A DNA stretch of 64,000 nt from CANGYM01 sp044372405 (GCA_044372405.1 JBILRW010000004.1:7788-71787); one strand, 5' to 3'. Positions 1 to 8,755 are shown, counted from the first letter of the stretch. Numbers and translations are program-made. The notes: a model not told the origin generated them from the letters alone.

Positions 1-1064
1 GCCGTGCGTTTGCCATTACGGGTTTGCAGCATCCAGAGTTTTTTATTTTGGACCGTAAATTCAATGTCCTGCATGTCTTTGAAATGTTGTTCCAGGGTGT
101 GGCTCACGGCCAGCAGCTGGTGATAGACGGCGGGCATGGTGGTTTCCATGGCGGCCTCGGGTTCGTCCGAGCCCGCCACAGACAACGAAAGCGGCGTGCG
201 AATCCCGGCCACAACGTCTTCCCCCTGGGCATTGATGAGGTATTCCCCAAAAATGGCCTTGGTCCCCGTGGAGGGGTTGCGGGTAAAGGCCACGCCCGTG
301 GCGCAATCCTGGCCCCGATTCCCAAACACCATGACCTGAATGTTCACGGCGGTGCCGAGATTGCCGGAGATGTTATGAATCTGGCGATACACCCGCGCCC
401 GTTGATTTTCCCAACTGTTAAAGACCGCCCGAATGGACCGCCACAGCTGGTCCTGGGTATCCTGGGGGAAGGGTTCTTTGGTGATTTCGTGCACTTTGGC
501 TTTGTAGTCGCGAATGACGCCCTGCCAGTCGTTTTCATCCAAATCGGTATCGTAGGCGACGCCTTTGTTGTCCTTGTGCCATTGCAAAATGTCCTCAAAA
601 TCATCATGGCCCATGTCCAGGACCACGTTGCCAAACATTTGGATAAACCGGCGGTAGCTGTCCAGGGCAAACACGCGGTTCTGGCTGACGCGGGCCAACC
701 CTTCCACCGTTTGATCGTTCAGCCCCAAATTCAAAACGGTATCCAGCATGCCGGGCATAGAGGACGCCGCGCCCGAGCGCACGGACACCAAAAGCGGATT
801 ATAGGCATCGCCAAAGCGGCACCCCATCAGGCCCTCTAACGTTTTGATATTGCGGTCCACCTGTTCGGCCAGATCCGTGGGAAAGGCTTTGTCATGGGCA
901 TAATAATGACGGCACACATCGGTGGTAATGGTAAAGCCCGGGGGGACCGGCAGGTTGAGCGCGCACATTTCGGCCAGATTGGCCCCCTTGCCCCCCAGCA
1001 AATTAGCCATATGGGCGCGACCATCGGCCCGGCCTTCAGAAAATGCATAAACCCACTGTGTCAT
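1..1064 (-). CDS. ppdK: Pyruvate, phosphate dikinase, N-terminal part (cut by window edge)
   Basis: PPDK interconverts pyruvate, ATP and phosphate with phosphoenolpyruvate, AMP and pyrophosphate in the cytosol. Only the first ~354 residues are present; the frame stays open to base 1. The protein begins MTQWVYAF and then reads LLGGKGANLAEM, followed by PVPPGFTITTDVC, the ATP-grasp nucleotide-binding signature of the family, with VSVRSGAASSMPGMLDT further on. The start is the ATG read leftward from 1064, which matches the usual PPDK N-terminus. The gene is divergent from anmK, with ~145 bp between the starts holding both promoters. The phosphohistidine and PEP/pyruvate domains lie outside the window. 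Identification is secure; completeness is unknown. Confidence 0.95.
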   Translation of the reverse strand, partial: MTQWVYAFSEGRADGRAHMANLLGGKGANLAEMCALNLPVPPGFTITTDVCRHYYAHDKAFPTDLAEQVDRNIKTLEGLMGCRFGDAYNPLLVSVRSGAASSMPGMLDTVLNLGLNDQTVEGLARVSQNRVFALDSYRRFIQMFGNVVLDMGHDDFEDILQWHKDNKGVAYDTDLDENDWQGVIRDYKAKVHEITKEPFPQDTQDQLWRSIRAVFNSWENQRARVYRQIHNISGNLGTAVNIQVMVFGNRGQDCATGVAFTRNPSTGTKAIFGEYLINAQGEDVVAGIRTPLSLSVAGSDEPEAAMETTMPAVYHQLLAVSHTLEQHFKDMQDIEFTVQNKKLWMLQTRNGKRT

Positions 1065-1209
1065 CGGCGTTATCCCTGGAAATCGAAAAAGCGTCCCCTG
1101 TTCCTAGCGGATTTTTGGGTGGGGGGCAAGGTTTTGTCATTGAGGTGACGTTTTTGGCCCTGTCCTCAAGTCTCTTTACCCCGGGGTTGTTTTATAGCAC
1201 GTTGGGGGC

Positions 1210-2289
1210 ATGACAAAAGACTGTTTTTTTTCTTTGGGATTGATGAGTGGCACGTCGGCGGATGGTATCGATGCGGCGCTGATTCGCAGCGACGGGGAGG
1301 ATTTTGTGGAAACATTGGATACGGCCTTTGTGGCCTATCCCGATGATTTTCGAAAACGGCTGCTTTCCTGCGCCCATGAGCATCGGGAAGACGACGCTGT
1401 GCGCTCTGAATTTTCATATTGGAACCAGAAAGTTTGTGAGCAGATACTCACAAAAACAAAAGTGAGCGTTCACATGATCGCCAGCCATGGCCATACCGTG
1501 GATCATCGGCCTGATTTGGGATGGACAAAGCAAATGGATGATCCTGCTGCTTTGGCCCATCGGTTTTTCGTGCCTGTGGTGTCGGATTTTCGTCAAAACG
1601 ATATGCAAAACGGCGGGCAAGGGGCGCCCTTGGTCCCCATCTATCATCGGGTGCGGGGGCGGGGCCATGCGAAACCGCTGGCCATTGTGAATATCGGGGG
1701 GGTTAGCAACATTACCCTGATTGATCAAAGTGAACAAATGATCGCTTTTGATGCGGGGCCGGGCAATGCCCTGATGGATGATATTTTACAAAAAAGCATC
1801 GGGGCGCGGTATGATCATGGGGGGACCCTGGCGCTTTCCGGCCAGGTTCACCAGGATCGGGCCGAGGCCCTGCTATCCGATCCTTTTTTTGCGCAAAAAG
1901 CCCCCAAGTCCCTGGATCGTAACCATTTCGCCCAGCGGGCCCAAAGTTTGGAGGGGCTGCCCTTGCCGGATCATCTGGCGACGCTGGCCTATGTCACGGC
2001 CCTGGCCATTGCCCGAGGTATCCTGATGCACCAGCCCCATTGCCAGGAATGTCTGCTGGTGGGGGGTGGGCGAAAAAATAAAGCGGTCGTTCACTTTTTA
2101 TCAGGCCACCTGCCCTGCCCTGTCCGTGACGGCGATGCCGCAGGGTTTGACAGCGATTTTATGGAGGCCGAAGCCTTCGCCTATCTGGGCATACGCAGCT
2201 TTTTGGGCCTGCCGTATTCCTTTCCCGAAACCACGGGGGTTCGTGTGCCTACGTGTGGGGGGGTGTGGACGTATCCGGGTGACAGGTGA
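1210..2289 (+). CDS. anmK: Anhydro-N-acetylmuramic acid kinase
   Basis: AnmK phosphorylates and hydrolyses 1,6-anhydro-MurNAc to MurNAc-6-phosphate during peptidoglycan recycling. The 359-residue protein has the family hallmark GLMSGTSADGIDA near the N-terminus, the ASHGHT motif, NIGGVSNIT, and DAGPGNALMDD in the ATPase-like fold, with GGGRKN near the C-terminus. Its length is close to the family norm. The last residues, PGDR followed by TGA, are encoded by the start of a 7-nt repeat array, so the repeat supplies both the C-terminus and the stop codon. The original end of the gene was probably altered when the array arrived. Confidence 0.93.
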   Translation: MTKDCFFSLGLMSGTSADGIDAALIRSDGEDFVETLDTAFVAYPDDFRKRLLSCAHEHREDDAVRSEFSYWNQKVCEQILTKTKVSVHMIASHGHTVDHRPDLGWTKQMDDPAALAHRFFVPVVSDFRQNDMQNGGQGAPLVPIYHRVRGRGHAKPLAIVNIGGVSNITLIDQSEQMIAFDAGPGNALMDDILQKSIGARYDHGGTLALSGQVHQDRAEALLSDPFFAQKAPKSLDRNHFAQRAQSLEGLPLPDHLATLAYVTALAIARGILMHQPHCQECLLVGGGRKNKAVVHFLSGHLPCPVRDGDAAGFDSDFMEAEAFAYLGIRSFLGLPYSFPETTGVRVPTCGGVWTYPGDR

Positions 2290-2321
2290 CAGGTGACAGG
2301 TGACAGGTGACAGGTGACAGG
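2279..2321 (+). repeat. 7-nt tandem array (GTGACAG family), single arm
   Basis: About six head-to-tail copies of GTGACAG overlap the end of anmK. Unlike most arrays of this family in the window, there is no obvious inverted partner nearby. The same unit appears at 16505, 37447, 41626, 42118, 43647 and 52239. Confidence 0.9.
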
Positions 2322-2375
2322 CAAGAACCATGGGGATGAAAGGGAGGCCATCTAAATTTTCCGTCACCAGGATTT

Positions 2376-2789
2376 TTAAATCACCACCCAATCCTCCCGC
2401 GTTAACCCCTTCACTTTGGAAAAATGGGTGTTGCTGGTGACCAGGATGGCCTCTGCCTGCAGGGCGTGGGCGGCAATCATCAGGTCCATGGCGCCGATTT
2501 GGGTTTCTTGGGGCGTTCCTTGGGTCTGCAGGTCATGGCGGATTTTGGCATAAAAGGGCGTGACGGCCTCACACCAGGGCAGGACGTTCAAATAGGCCAG
2601 AAAGTCATCCAGAGCCCTTTGCATCAAACGGGGGGTGGGCCGCTTCTCAATCCCATGGCGTAACTCTGCCACCGTGATCACCGACACAAGCACATCTTTC
2701 ATGGGGATGGCCTGTAATTTTTCCAGAACGGACAGGGGCTTGGTGCGCATAATCGCGCTGCAGGTATCGGTATCTAAGAGGTAACGCAT
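2376..2789 (-). CDS. vapC: VapC-type PIN-domain toxin
   Basis: A 137-residue PIN-domain ribonuclease, the toxin of a type II toxin-antitoxin module. The sequence begins MRYLLDTDTCSAIM, with the first acidic residue of the PIN site in LLDTD. A conserved glutamate lies in VAELRHGIEKR and a late acidic cluster in IGAMDLMIAAHA, followed by LVTSNTHFSKVKGL, typical of the tRNA(fMet)-cleaving VapC group. The start at 2789 lies 1 bp after the stop of the VapB-like gene, so the two are translationally coupled. The open frame continues further upstream but inside vapB, so it was not used. Confidence 0.92.
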   Translation of the reverse strand: MRYLLDTDTCSAIMRTKPLSVLEKLQAIPMKDVLVSVITVAELRHGIEKRPTPRLMQRALDDFLAYLNVLPWCEAVTPFYAKIRHDLQTQGTPQETQIGAMDLMIAAHALQAEAILVTSNTHFSKVKGLTREDWVVI

Positions 2790-2790
2790 G

Positions 2791-3018
2791 TTAAAACACA
2801 CCCCGCTCTTGAGGGGGATTATCCTGACGATTCGCCAGAAAATCCTGGGGTATGGCAGGCGGGGTGGCGAAATAATCGCTCCACGACAGGGGCTTGGGGG
2901 ATAAAATGACCTTATCACCCTCTTGGGTGATAAAAACCTCCTTGGCCGTAAAACGAAAGGCCTTGGGCAACCGCACCGCCTGAGAACCGCCGGATTGAAA
3001 CACTTGGGTAATGGTCAT
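2791..3018 (-). CDS. vapB: VapB-type antitoxin (AbrB/SpoVT fold)
   Basis: A 75-residue antitoxin with an AbrB-like N-terminal DNA-binding half (MTITQVFQSGGSQAVRLPK), the signature of VapB/VagC antitoxins, and a C-terminal tail (SWSDYFATPPAIPQDFL) expected to wrap the toxin. It is the first gene of the vapBC pair. Such antitoxins normally repress their own promoter together with the toxin. The A+T-rich stretch just upstream (about 3030-3060) is the likely promoter-operator. Confidence 0.9.
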   Translation of the reverse strand: MTITQVFQSGGSQAVRLPKAFRFTAKEVFITQEGDKVILSPKPLSWSDYFATPPAIPQDFLANRQDNPPQERGVF

Positions 3019-3029
3019 GGGGTCACTGT

Positions 3030-3060
3030 TTTTTTATATGCACAATAAGTATATATTATC
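3030..3060 (-). promoter_or_regulatory. Probable vapBC promoter-operator region
   Basis: A very A+T-rich stretch in otherwise G+C-rich DNA lies immediately upstream of vapB. Read on the minus strand it contains several TATA-like hexamers. No single -35/-10 pair stands out, so the call rests on position and composition. Confidence 0.4.
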
Positions 3061-3090
3061 ATGGATTCAGGGGGATGGCAAGGGGGAATT

Positions 3091-3408
3091 CTAATGCAGC
3101 TCCCCAAGCCCAATAATTTCCTTGGGGGTATCGCCTGGGAATTCGGCGATGAGTTTCAGGTTTCCGCCCAGGGCCTCAACCAATTCCCGTACCTTGGATA
3201 CGGGCAGATCATTTTGGCGTTCCCATTTGGAAACTTGAAACTGTTGCACGCCCAGCAGCGTTGCCAGATCAATTTGGGTTTTGTGCAGGGATTTTCGTAA
3301 CTTTTGCAGGGTGATTTCTTCGGCAATTAATTGCTCTGCCCGCTGGGCGATACGGCTTTGCTGGTCGGGGGAGAGTCCTGCGATGATGTCGTTTAGGTTG
3401 ACGGGCAT
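3091..3408 (-). CDS. XRE-family helix-turn-helix regulator
   Basis: A 105-residue protein with an N-terminal alpha-helical stretch (about residues 1-45) and an XRE-type helix-turn-helix (KTQIDLATLLGVQQFQVSKW, about residues 43-62), ending with a helix rich in Leu/Glu. The layout resembles HigA/MqsA-like antitoxins, but no toxin gene adjoins it. The start at 3408 is preceded by AGGAG at good spacing; an in-frame ATG at 3432 has none. The near-palindrome at 3432-3458 may be its own operator. It could be an orphan antitoxin left beside vapBC; its target is unknown. Confidence 0.8.
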   Translation of the reverse strand: MPVNLNDIIAGLSPDQQSRIAQRAEQLIAEEITLQKLRKSLHKTQIDLATLLGVQQFQVSKWERQNDLPVSKVRELVEALGGNLKLIAEFPGDTPKEIIGLGELH

Positions 3409-3431
3409 GAGCAGGCTCCTTTCATTCATCA

Positions 3432-3458
3432 CAAATATATCATAATCAGAATATATTG
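3432..3458. promoter_or_regulatory. Near-palindromic operator candidate upstream of the XRE gene
   Basis: CAAATATAT and AATATATTG are near-inverted half sites about 9 bp apart, directly upstream of the XRE gene. Minus-strand TATGAT or TATATT inside it could serve as a -10 box. Autoregulation is inferred from position only. Confidence 0.4.
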
Positions 3459-3491
3459 AAAATGGGATAATCTATCACGGTCAGCAAAAAC

Positions 3492-3613
3492 AGGACTTAC
3501 GCAGAACCTTTGTCATTGCGAGCGCAGCGAAGCAATCCAGGAAGGCCGCCACTGGAAAGACTGGATTGCCACGCCTCCTGCGGAGGCTCGCAATGACGTT
3601 GGGCGCAAGTCCT
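3492..3613. repeat. Element A, copy 1 (palindrome, type-1 ends)
   Basis: A ~120-bp near-perfect palindrome. Its ends are AGGACTTACGCAGAAC and the complementary GGGCGCAAGTCCT; the core arms are GTCATTGCGAGCGCAGCG and GGAGGCTCGCAATGACG. It lies between the XRE gene and the 3' end of glnA. Eight more copies lie in the window. Confidence 0.92.
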
Positions 3614-3619
3614 GAGGCC

Positions 3620-5023
3620 CTAAGAACTAAAATACAATTTATATTCAATAGGGTGGGGACTGGTTTCGTACAGTTTAACTTCTTCGGTTTTCAGCTCGAT
3701 ATAGGATTCGATCAGACCTTTGGAAAACACGTTGCCTTCGGTTAAGAAGTCATGATCCCGCTCCAGGGCATCCAGGGCTTGACGGAGAGAGCTGCAGACG
3801 GTGGGCAGGGATTTGACTTCCTGTTCCGAGGCATCGTAGAGGTTGCGGTCCATGGCCGCGCCGGGATCGATTTTGTTGCGGACCCCATCCAGGCCGGCCA
3901 TGACCATGGCGGCAAAGGCCAGGTAAGGGTTGGCGGTGGGGTCGGGGAAACGAACCTCCACCCGTTTGGCCTTGGGGGATTCATAGTGGGGAATCCGGCA
4001 GGATACGGAACGGTTACGGGAGGAATAGCCCAGGACCACAGGGGCCTCAAACCCAGGAATCAACCGTTTGTAACTGTTGGTGGTGGGGTTGGTGAAAGCG
4101 TTAATGGCCCGACCGTGTTTGATAATCCCGCCGATGTACCACAGGGCTTCCTGGGAAAGACCCGCATACTCAGAACCGGCAAACAGGGGCTGACCGTTTT
4201 TCCAAAGGGACTGGTGCACGTGCATTCCCGATCCGTTGTCCCCCGCCATGGGCTTGGCCATAAAGGTGGCGGTTTTGTTATAGGATTGCGCCACATTGCG
4301 CACAACGTATTTGTACAGCTGCATCCGGTCCGCGGTTTCCACCAGGGTGCCGTATAAAATCCCCAGTTCACACTGGGCGGGGGCCACTTCGTGGTGGTGT
4401 TTTTCCACGGGCAAGCCCATTTCCTTCATCCGGGTGAGCATTTCCGCGCGGATATCCACCAGGGCGTCTACCGGCGCGCAGGGGAAATAGCCACCCTTGG
4501 CACTGGGACGGTGCCCCAAATTGCCGCCGTCATAATCACGGCCAGAGTTATGGGGCAGCTCTTCTGAATCAATTCTATAAAAAGAATGATCCTGATTCAC
4601 GGCAAAACGGACATCATCAAAAATGAAAAACTCAGCCTCTGGCCCGAAATAGGCTGTGTCGGCCAGGTTAGAAGATTTCACATAGGCCTCGGCCGCCTTG
4701 GCCACCGAGCGGGGGTCACGGTCATAGGGTTTGTTCGTAATGGGGTCAAAAACATCACAAACAACGACCAAACTGGGCTGTGCGGTAAAGGGATCCACAA
4801 CAACGCTGTGGGCATCGGGCATCAATTTCATATCGGATTCGTTAATGGCCTTCCACCCGGGGATGGAGGAGCCATCAAACATGATCCCCTCATCAAACAT
4901 TTTTTGATCCACCACGGAAACATCCATGGCCATATGGTGCCAGACACCCTTAAGATCCGAAAAACGGACATCAATATATTGAATGTCATGTTCCTGAATC
5001 AGATCAAAAACGTTTTGGGCCAT
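3620..5023 (-). CDS. glnA: Type I glutamine synthetase
   Basis: GlnA condenses glutamate and ammonia with ATP to glutamine, as a cytosolic dodecamer. The 467-residue protein is full length. Recognisable parts are SDLKGVWHH near the N-terminus, FDGSSIPGWKAI, the active-site stretch GPEAEFFIFD, KHHHEVAPAQCE, and the ATP-binding MAKPMAGDNGSGMHVHQS. NLYDASEQE has a tyrosine at the position adenylylated in regulated GSI-beta enzymes, so GlnE-type control is likely. The gene stands alone, without glnB beside it. About 220 bp upstream is free of genes and should hold its promoter; I could not find a convincing sigma-54 site there. Confidence 0.97.
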   Translation of the reverse strand: MAQNVFDLIQEHDIQYIDVRFSDLKGVWHHMAMDVSVVDQKMFDEGIMFDGSSIPGWKAINESDMKLMPDAHSVVVDPFTAQPSLVVVCDVFDPITNKPYDRDPRSVAKAAEAYVKSSNLADTAYFGPEAEFFIFDDVRFAVNQDHSFYRIDSEELPHNSGRDYDGGNLGHRPSAKGGYFPCAPVDALVDIRAEMLTRMKEMGLPVEKHHHEVAPAQCELGILYGTLVETADRMQLYKYVVRNVAQSYNKTATFMAKPMAGDNGSGMHVHQSLWKNGQPLFAGSEYAGLSQEALWYIGGIIKHGRAINAFTNPTTNSYKRLIPGFEAPVVLGYSSRNRSVSCRIPHYESPKAKRVEVRFPDPTANPYLAFAAMVMAGLDGVRNKIDPGAAMDRNLYDASEQEVKSLPTVCSSLRQALDALERDHDFLTEGNVFSKGLIESYIELKTEEVKLYETSPHPIEYKLYFSS

Positions 5024-5247
5024 AAAAAGTCCTCTGCCACGGTGAAAAAAATGTTATTGCCTCATATCATGCCAAAAACGGGTTAACGCCTCAAGGGGGG
5101 TAAGGGCAAGAGCCCGACTTTTTCACCAATTCCTTTAGGCCGTTGCTTTTTTGTCACAGTTGATCCCTTTAGGGAAAGACCTCAAGATCCAGATCCAAGG
5201 GACCATCAAAGGTCCCCCGATTGAACCTTGCGGGGAGCACGATAGCC
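5024..5247. other. Intergenic stretch between glnA start and lpxA end
   Basis: It contains the glnA upstream region. A small inverted repeat (GGGACC/GGTCCC, about 5199-5216) just beyond lpxA could be a weak transcription end for lpxA. I see no RNA gene or open frame worth calling. Confidence 0.5.
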
Positions 5248-6039
5248 TTATGACGACGGAACACATAGGCCCCGTTTGGACGGGGTTTTCAAAAAAGAGC
5301 GCCAGGTTTGAGACAAAGACCCCGTGGCCTGGATCTGCTTTAAGCGCTCTGCCAGCGGGGTGGGTTCGGGTTTAAAAAGGGTATGATAAAGCGCTTGCAA
5401 ATCGGCGATGGCTTCCCGGGATTGCCCGGAACGTTTCAGGCCCACCAAATTCAGACCGCGCAAGGATCCCCGCTCGCCCATGACCAGGGTATAGGGCAGA
5501 ACATCTTGTTCAACCCCGGTCAACCCCCCGATCATAGCCCCGCGACCGATACGCACAAATTGGTGAACAGCGCAAAGGCCGCCCAGGACGGCATCGTCTT
5601 CCACAACCACATGGCCGGCCAGGGTGGCGTTGTTGGCCATAATCACACGGTTATGAACCTGGCAATCATGGGCAATATGCACCCCCACCATCAGCAAGCA
5701 CTCATCCCCCACGCGGGTATGAAGACCCCCGCCCTCCGTGCCACTATTCACGGTCACATGTTCCCGAATGACGGTACGGGGGCCGATGGTGGTGTAGGAG
5801 ACTTCCCCCGCATATTTTAAATCCTGGGGTGGGGTCCCCAGGGAGGCAAAGGGATAAACCGTCGTATTTTCGCCCAAAACCGTATGACCGTCCACCACCA
5901 CGTGGCTGATGAGCTTAACACCGGCGTGCAACGTGACATTCGGCCCCACCACACAAAAAGGGCCCACAGAAACGCCCTGCCCCACCTGGGCGGCGGGGTC
6001 CACCGAGGCCAGGGGGTGAATGAACTTAGGCGTCGCCAT
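5248..6039 (-). CDS. lpxA: UDP-N-acetylglucosamine acyltransferase
   Basis: LpxA adds the first 3-hydroxyacyl chain to UDP-GlcNAc, the opening step of lipid A synthesis. The 263-residue protein is full length and built of left-handed beta-helix hexapeptide repeats (for example VSVGPFCVVGPNVTL). The catalytic histidine motif is in VGVHIAHDCQ, followed by NNATLAGHV and VHQFVRIG. The start at 6039 gives MATPKFIHPLA, as in relatives, and overlaps the end of fabZ by 14 bp, indicating co-transcription. Its presence implies an LPS-bearing outer membrane. Confidence 0.96.
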   Translation of the reverse strand: MATPKFIHPLASVDPAAQVGQGVSVGPFCVVGPNVTLHAGVKLISHVVVDGHTVLGENTTVYPFASLGTPPQDLKYAGEVSYTTIGPRTVIREHVTVNSGTEGGGLHTRVGDECLLMVGVHIAHDCQVHNRVIMANNATLAGHVVVEDDAVLGGLCAVHQFVRIGRGAMIGGLTGVEQDVLPYTLVMGERGSLRGLNLVGLKRSGQSREAIADLQALYHTLFKPEPTPLAERLKQIQATGSLSQTWRSFLKTPSKRGLCVPSS

Positions 6040-6538
6040 CAGGGGCGTCCCGATCAACAATCATGGCTGAGAACGTGGCCTCGCACACGCGAACGCCGGC
6101 AACGGAGGCCTCGGCCTCGATCTTCCACACCCGTTTGCGACGCATCAGGGCGCGCACGTCATAAATCACCTGATCCCCGGGGACCACGGGCTTGCGAAAC
6201 TTGGCTGTTTCGATGTTCATAAAATAAACCAGCTTATCCGTCATGTCTTCGCCCAAGGCCACGCCCACCAAAACACCGGCGGTTTGGGCCATGCCCTCGA
6301 TCATCAAAACACCGGGCATGACGGGTTTTCCGGGGAAATGCCCCTGGAAATGGGCCTCGTTAATGCTGACATTTTTAACGCCCCGGGCGCGATCAGGGGC
6401 CTCAACAAACAAGACGCGATCAATCATTAAAAAAGGATACCGGTGGGGGATCAGCTGACAAATATCGTCAATGTCCAGATCCTCAACAACGATGGTGTCG
6501 GTTTCTATTTTTTTGCGAAATTTTTTCATTAACGTCAT
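6026..6538 (-). CDS. fabZ: 3-hydroxyacyl-ACP dehydratase FabZ
   Basis: FabZ dehydrates 3-hydroxyacyl-ACP in type II fatty acid synthesis. The hot-dog-fold signature PHRYPFLMIDRV is followed by NEAHFQGHFPGKPVMPGVL, which includes the catalytic His and the PGVLMIEGMAQ helix. At 170 residues it is slightly longer than usual because of a charged N-terminus (MTLMKKFRKKIETD). The fabZ-lpxA order is the standard lipid A cluster, but lpxD upstream and lpxB downstream are missing here. Confidence 0.95.
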   Translation of the reverse strand: MTLMKKFRKKIETDTIVVEDLDIDDICQLIPHRYPFLMIDRVLFVEAPDRARGVKNVSINEAHFQGHFPGKPVMPGVLMIEGMAQTAGVLVGVALGEDMTDKLVYFMNIETAKFRKPVVPGDQVIYDVRALMRRKRVWKIEAEASVAGVRVCEATFSAMIVDRDAPDGDA

Positions 6539-6577
6539 GGGCGGGGAAAAAATCGTTTTGTGTCACTGTATTCCTTC

Positions 6578-6699
6578 AGAACTTAGGCAGAACCTTCGTC
6601 ATTGCGAGCGAAGAGAAGCAATCCAGAAACGCCGATACCAGAAAGACTGGATTGCCACGCCTCCTACGGAGGCTCGCAATGACGTTCTGCGTAAGTCCT
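6578..6699. repeat. Element A, copy 2 (type-1 ends)
   Basis: A palindrome like copy 1, with right end GTTCTGCGTAAGTCCT and core arms CGTCATTGCGAGC/GCTCGCAATGACG. It lies between fabZ and tRNA-Arg. Confidence 0.92.
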
Positions 6700-6780
6700 A
6701 TCCTTAGTCCCATACCAGATTATCATGGGGGGGACAAATGGTTTGTGGGGGCGTGCAGGGCTGTTTATTTTTGAAAAACC

Positions 6781-6857
6781 TGGCGCGCCCGAGAGGACTT
6801 GAACCCCTAACCTCCAGATTCGTAGTCTGGCACTCTATCCAGTTGAGCTACGGGCGC
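6781..6857 (-). tRNA. tRNA-Arg (anticodon ACG)
   Basis: A 77-nt cloverleaf. The acceptor stem is GCGCCCG/CGGGCGC, the anticodon stem-loop is CCAGA-CTACGAA-TCTGG with ACG at the centre, the T-arm has GGTTCAAGTCC, and the 3' CCA is encoded (TGG at 6781-6783 on the plus strand). ACG-Arg reads CGN codons after A-to-I editing by TadA. Confidence 0.96.
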
Positions 6858-7024
6858 AAAAACAGTGATGGATCCACCCATAATGTTATCATGGGTTTGA
6901 GGAGGTGTTCTAATGTATTTCCCTGGGGGGTTCAAGAGATTTATGGAACAATTTACGCCCTGTCTTGAAAATCCCCCAAAATCCGTGCTAAGGCTGGGGC
7001 CCTGTATGATTATGAAATAAACCC

Positions 7025-8752
7025 ATGACCCTTTTTCATCGTTTAAAAGCTGATCTTACCCAGAGTGTTAAGGACCTTTTTCCGGAGGCCGGCGAGGTTT
7101 CCTTTGTGGTGGAGCCCTGCAAAGACCCAAAACACGGGGATGTGGCCACCAACGTGGCCATGGTGCTGGCGGGGACATTAAAAAAAAATCCCCGGGAGGT
7201 TGCGGGGGCGTTTTTGCCGCTACTTAAGGCGCTTTCGTATATTGATCAGGCCGATGTGGCGGGTCCTGGGTTTATTAACCTGATGATTGAGGAAAATTTC
7301 TGGCGTGATGAACTCACCCGGATTTATCATGAAGGCCCCCGGTATGGGGCGCAAAATCTGGGGCATGGCACCCCTGTGATTGTGGAGTATGTATCGGCCA
7401 ACCCCACCGGCCCCATGCATGTGGGGCATGTTCGCGGCGGCGTGTTTGGCGATGCCTTGGCCCGTTTGCTGGCCTATGTGGGGTACGATGTTACCAAAGA
7501 ATATTATATCAACGATGCGGGGGCGCAAATTGATGTGCTGGCGCGTTCGCTGTATCACCGGTATACCCAGCTGCATGATCCTGCGGTGGGGGATGTGCCG
7601 CCGGGGCTGTACCCGGGGGAGTATGTCATTGACGCCGCCCGCACGATTCAGGGCGAAGATGGCAATCGTTGGTTAAGCGCGGGGGAAGAGGTTTGGCTGC
7701 CTGCCTTCCGCAACAAAGCTGTGGCGGCCATGTTGGGGGAGATTCGGGATGATCTGGCGGCGCTGGGCATTGTGTTTGATCGCTTTACCTCAGAAGCCAG
7801 CCTGCAATCCCAGATTGCGGGGGTTCTTGAGACGTTAGAGCGCATGGGCCATGTGGGTATGGGCACGTTGCCGCCCCCCAAGGGACAAGAGGATGAGGAC
7901 TGGCAACCCCGCCACCAACGCCTGTTTTTTTCCACACGTTTTGGGGATGATGTGGATCGGGCGCTGCAAAAGGAAGACGGAAGTTGGACGTATTTTGCCA
8001 GCGATGTGGCCTATAACGCCGATAAAATTCATCGGGGGGCCAAAATGCTGATTAACGTTTTGGGCGCGGATCATGGGGGATATGTGAAGCGGTTGAGCGC
8101 AGCGGTGGAGGCCCTGTCGGGGGGAAACACAACCCTAACCGTCAAGCTATGCCAGATGGTGGCCCTGAAAAAAAATGGGGAAGAGCTGAAAATGTCCAAG
8201 CGGGCCGGGACCTTTGTCACCGCCAGGGATGTTATTGATCGGGTGGGGAAAGATGTGCTGCGCCTGATTATGCTGACCCGGCGCAACGATATGGCCTTTG
8301 AGTTTGACATTGACCGCGTGTATGAACAAAGCAAAGACAATCCGGTGTTTTATGTTCAATATGCCTTTGCCCGGACCTGTTCCATTCTGCGCCATGCGCT
8401 TTCGGTATTGGAAACCACGCCCGAAGCATTGAAAACCCGGATGGATCAGGCGGATTTGACGCGCTTGCTGCCCGAGGATCACACGCTGATTAAACAGCTG
8501 GCCCTGTGGCCCCGCACGCTGGAATTGGCGGCGGTGCATCAGGAGCCCCACCGCATTGTGTTTTATTTGATGGACGTGGCCCATGCCTTTCACCATTTGT
8601 GGCATTTGGGCAGCAGCCAGCATGCGTTGCGCTTTTTGGCGCCGGAGGATCCGGCCCTGACGTCAGCCCGTTTGGTGTTGGTGACGGGCACGCAAAATGT
8701 GCTGCGCTCGGCCTTTGACATCTTGGGGGTTGAGGCGAAGGAGACGATGTGA
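7025..8752 (+). CDS. argS: Arginyl-tRNA synthetase
   Basis: ArgRS charges tRNA-Arg with arginine. The 575-residue protein has the N-terminal Add1 domain (about 1-110), the HIGH-type motif in NPTGPMHVGHVRGG, and a second signature, KMSKRAGT, in the class Ia fold. The C-terminal anticodon-binding (DALR) domain begins around QYAFARTCSIL. The gene is transcribed away from tRNA-Arg. It ends at a 7-nt repeat hairpin that starts 3 bp after the stop. Confidence 0.97.
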   Translation: MTLFHRLKADLTQSVKDLFPEAGEVSFVVEPCKDPKHGDVATNVAMVLAGTLKKNPREVAGAFLPLLKALSYIDQADVAGPGFINLMIEENFWRDELTRIYHEGPRYGAQNLGHGTPVIVEYVSANPTGPMHVGHVRGGVFGDALARLLAYVGYDVTKEYYINDAGAQIDVLARSLYHRYTQLHDPAVGDVPPGLYPGEYVIDAARTIQGEDGNRWLSAGEEVWLPAFRNKAVAAMLGEIRDDLAALGIVFDRFTSEASLQSQIAGVLETLERMGHVGMGTLPPPKGQEDEDWQPRHQRLFFSTRFGDDVDRALQKEDGSWTYFASDVAYNADKIHRGAKMLINVLGADHGGYVKRLSAAVEALSGGNTTLTVKLCQMVALKKNGEELKMSKRAGTFVTARDVIDRVGKDVLRLIMLTRRNDMAFEFDIDRVYEQSKDNPVFYVQYAFARTCSILRHALSVLETTPEALKTRMDQADLTRLLPEDHTLIKQLALWPRTLELAAVHQEPHRIVFYLMDVAHAFHHLWHLGSSQHALRFLAPEDPALTSARLVLVTGTQNVLRSAFDILGVEAKETM

Positions 8753-8755
8753 TCC

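Noticed and set aside
24..839. Long plus-strand open frame of 271 codons opposite ppdK
   Set aside because: It is the mirror of the strongly conserved ppdK frame; its His/Gly-rich translation has no family features.
2279..2321. CRISPR array
   Set aside because: The units are 7 nt, directly abutting, with no unique spacers; no cas genes are present.
5024..5247. Sigma-54/NtrC promoter for glnA
   Set aside because: I looked for TGGCA-N7-TTGC on the minus strand; only a partial match was found, too weak to report.
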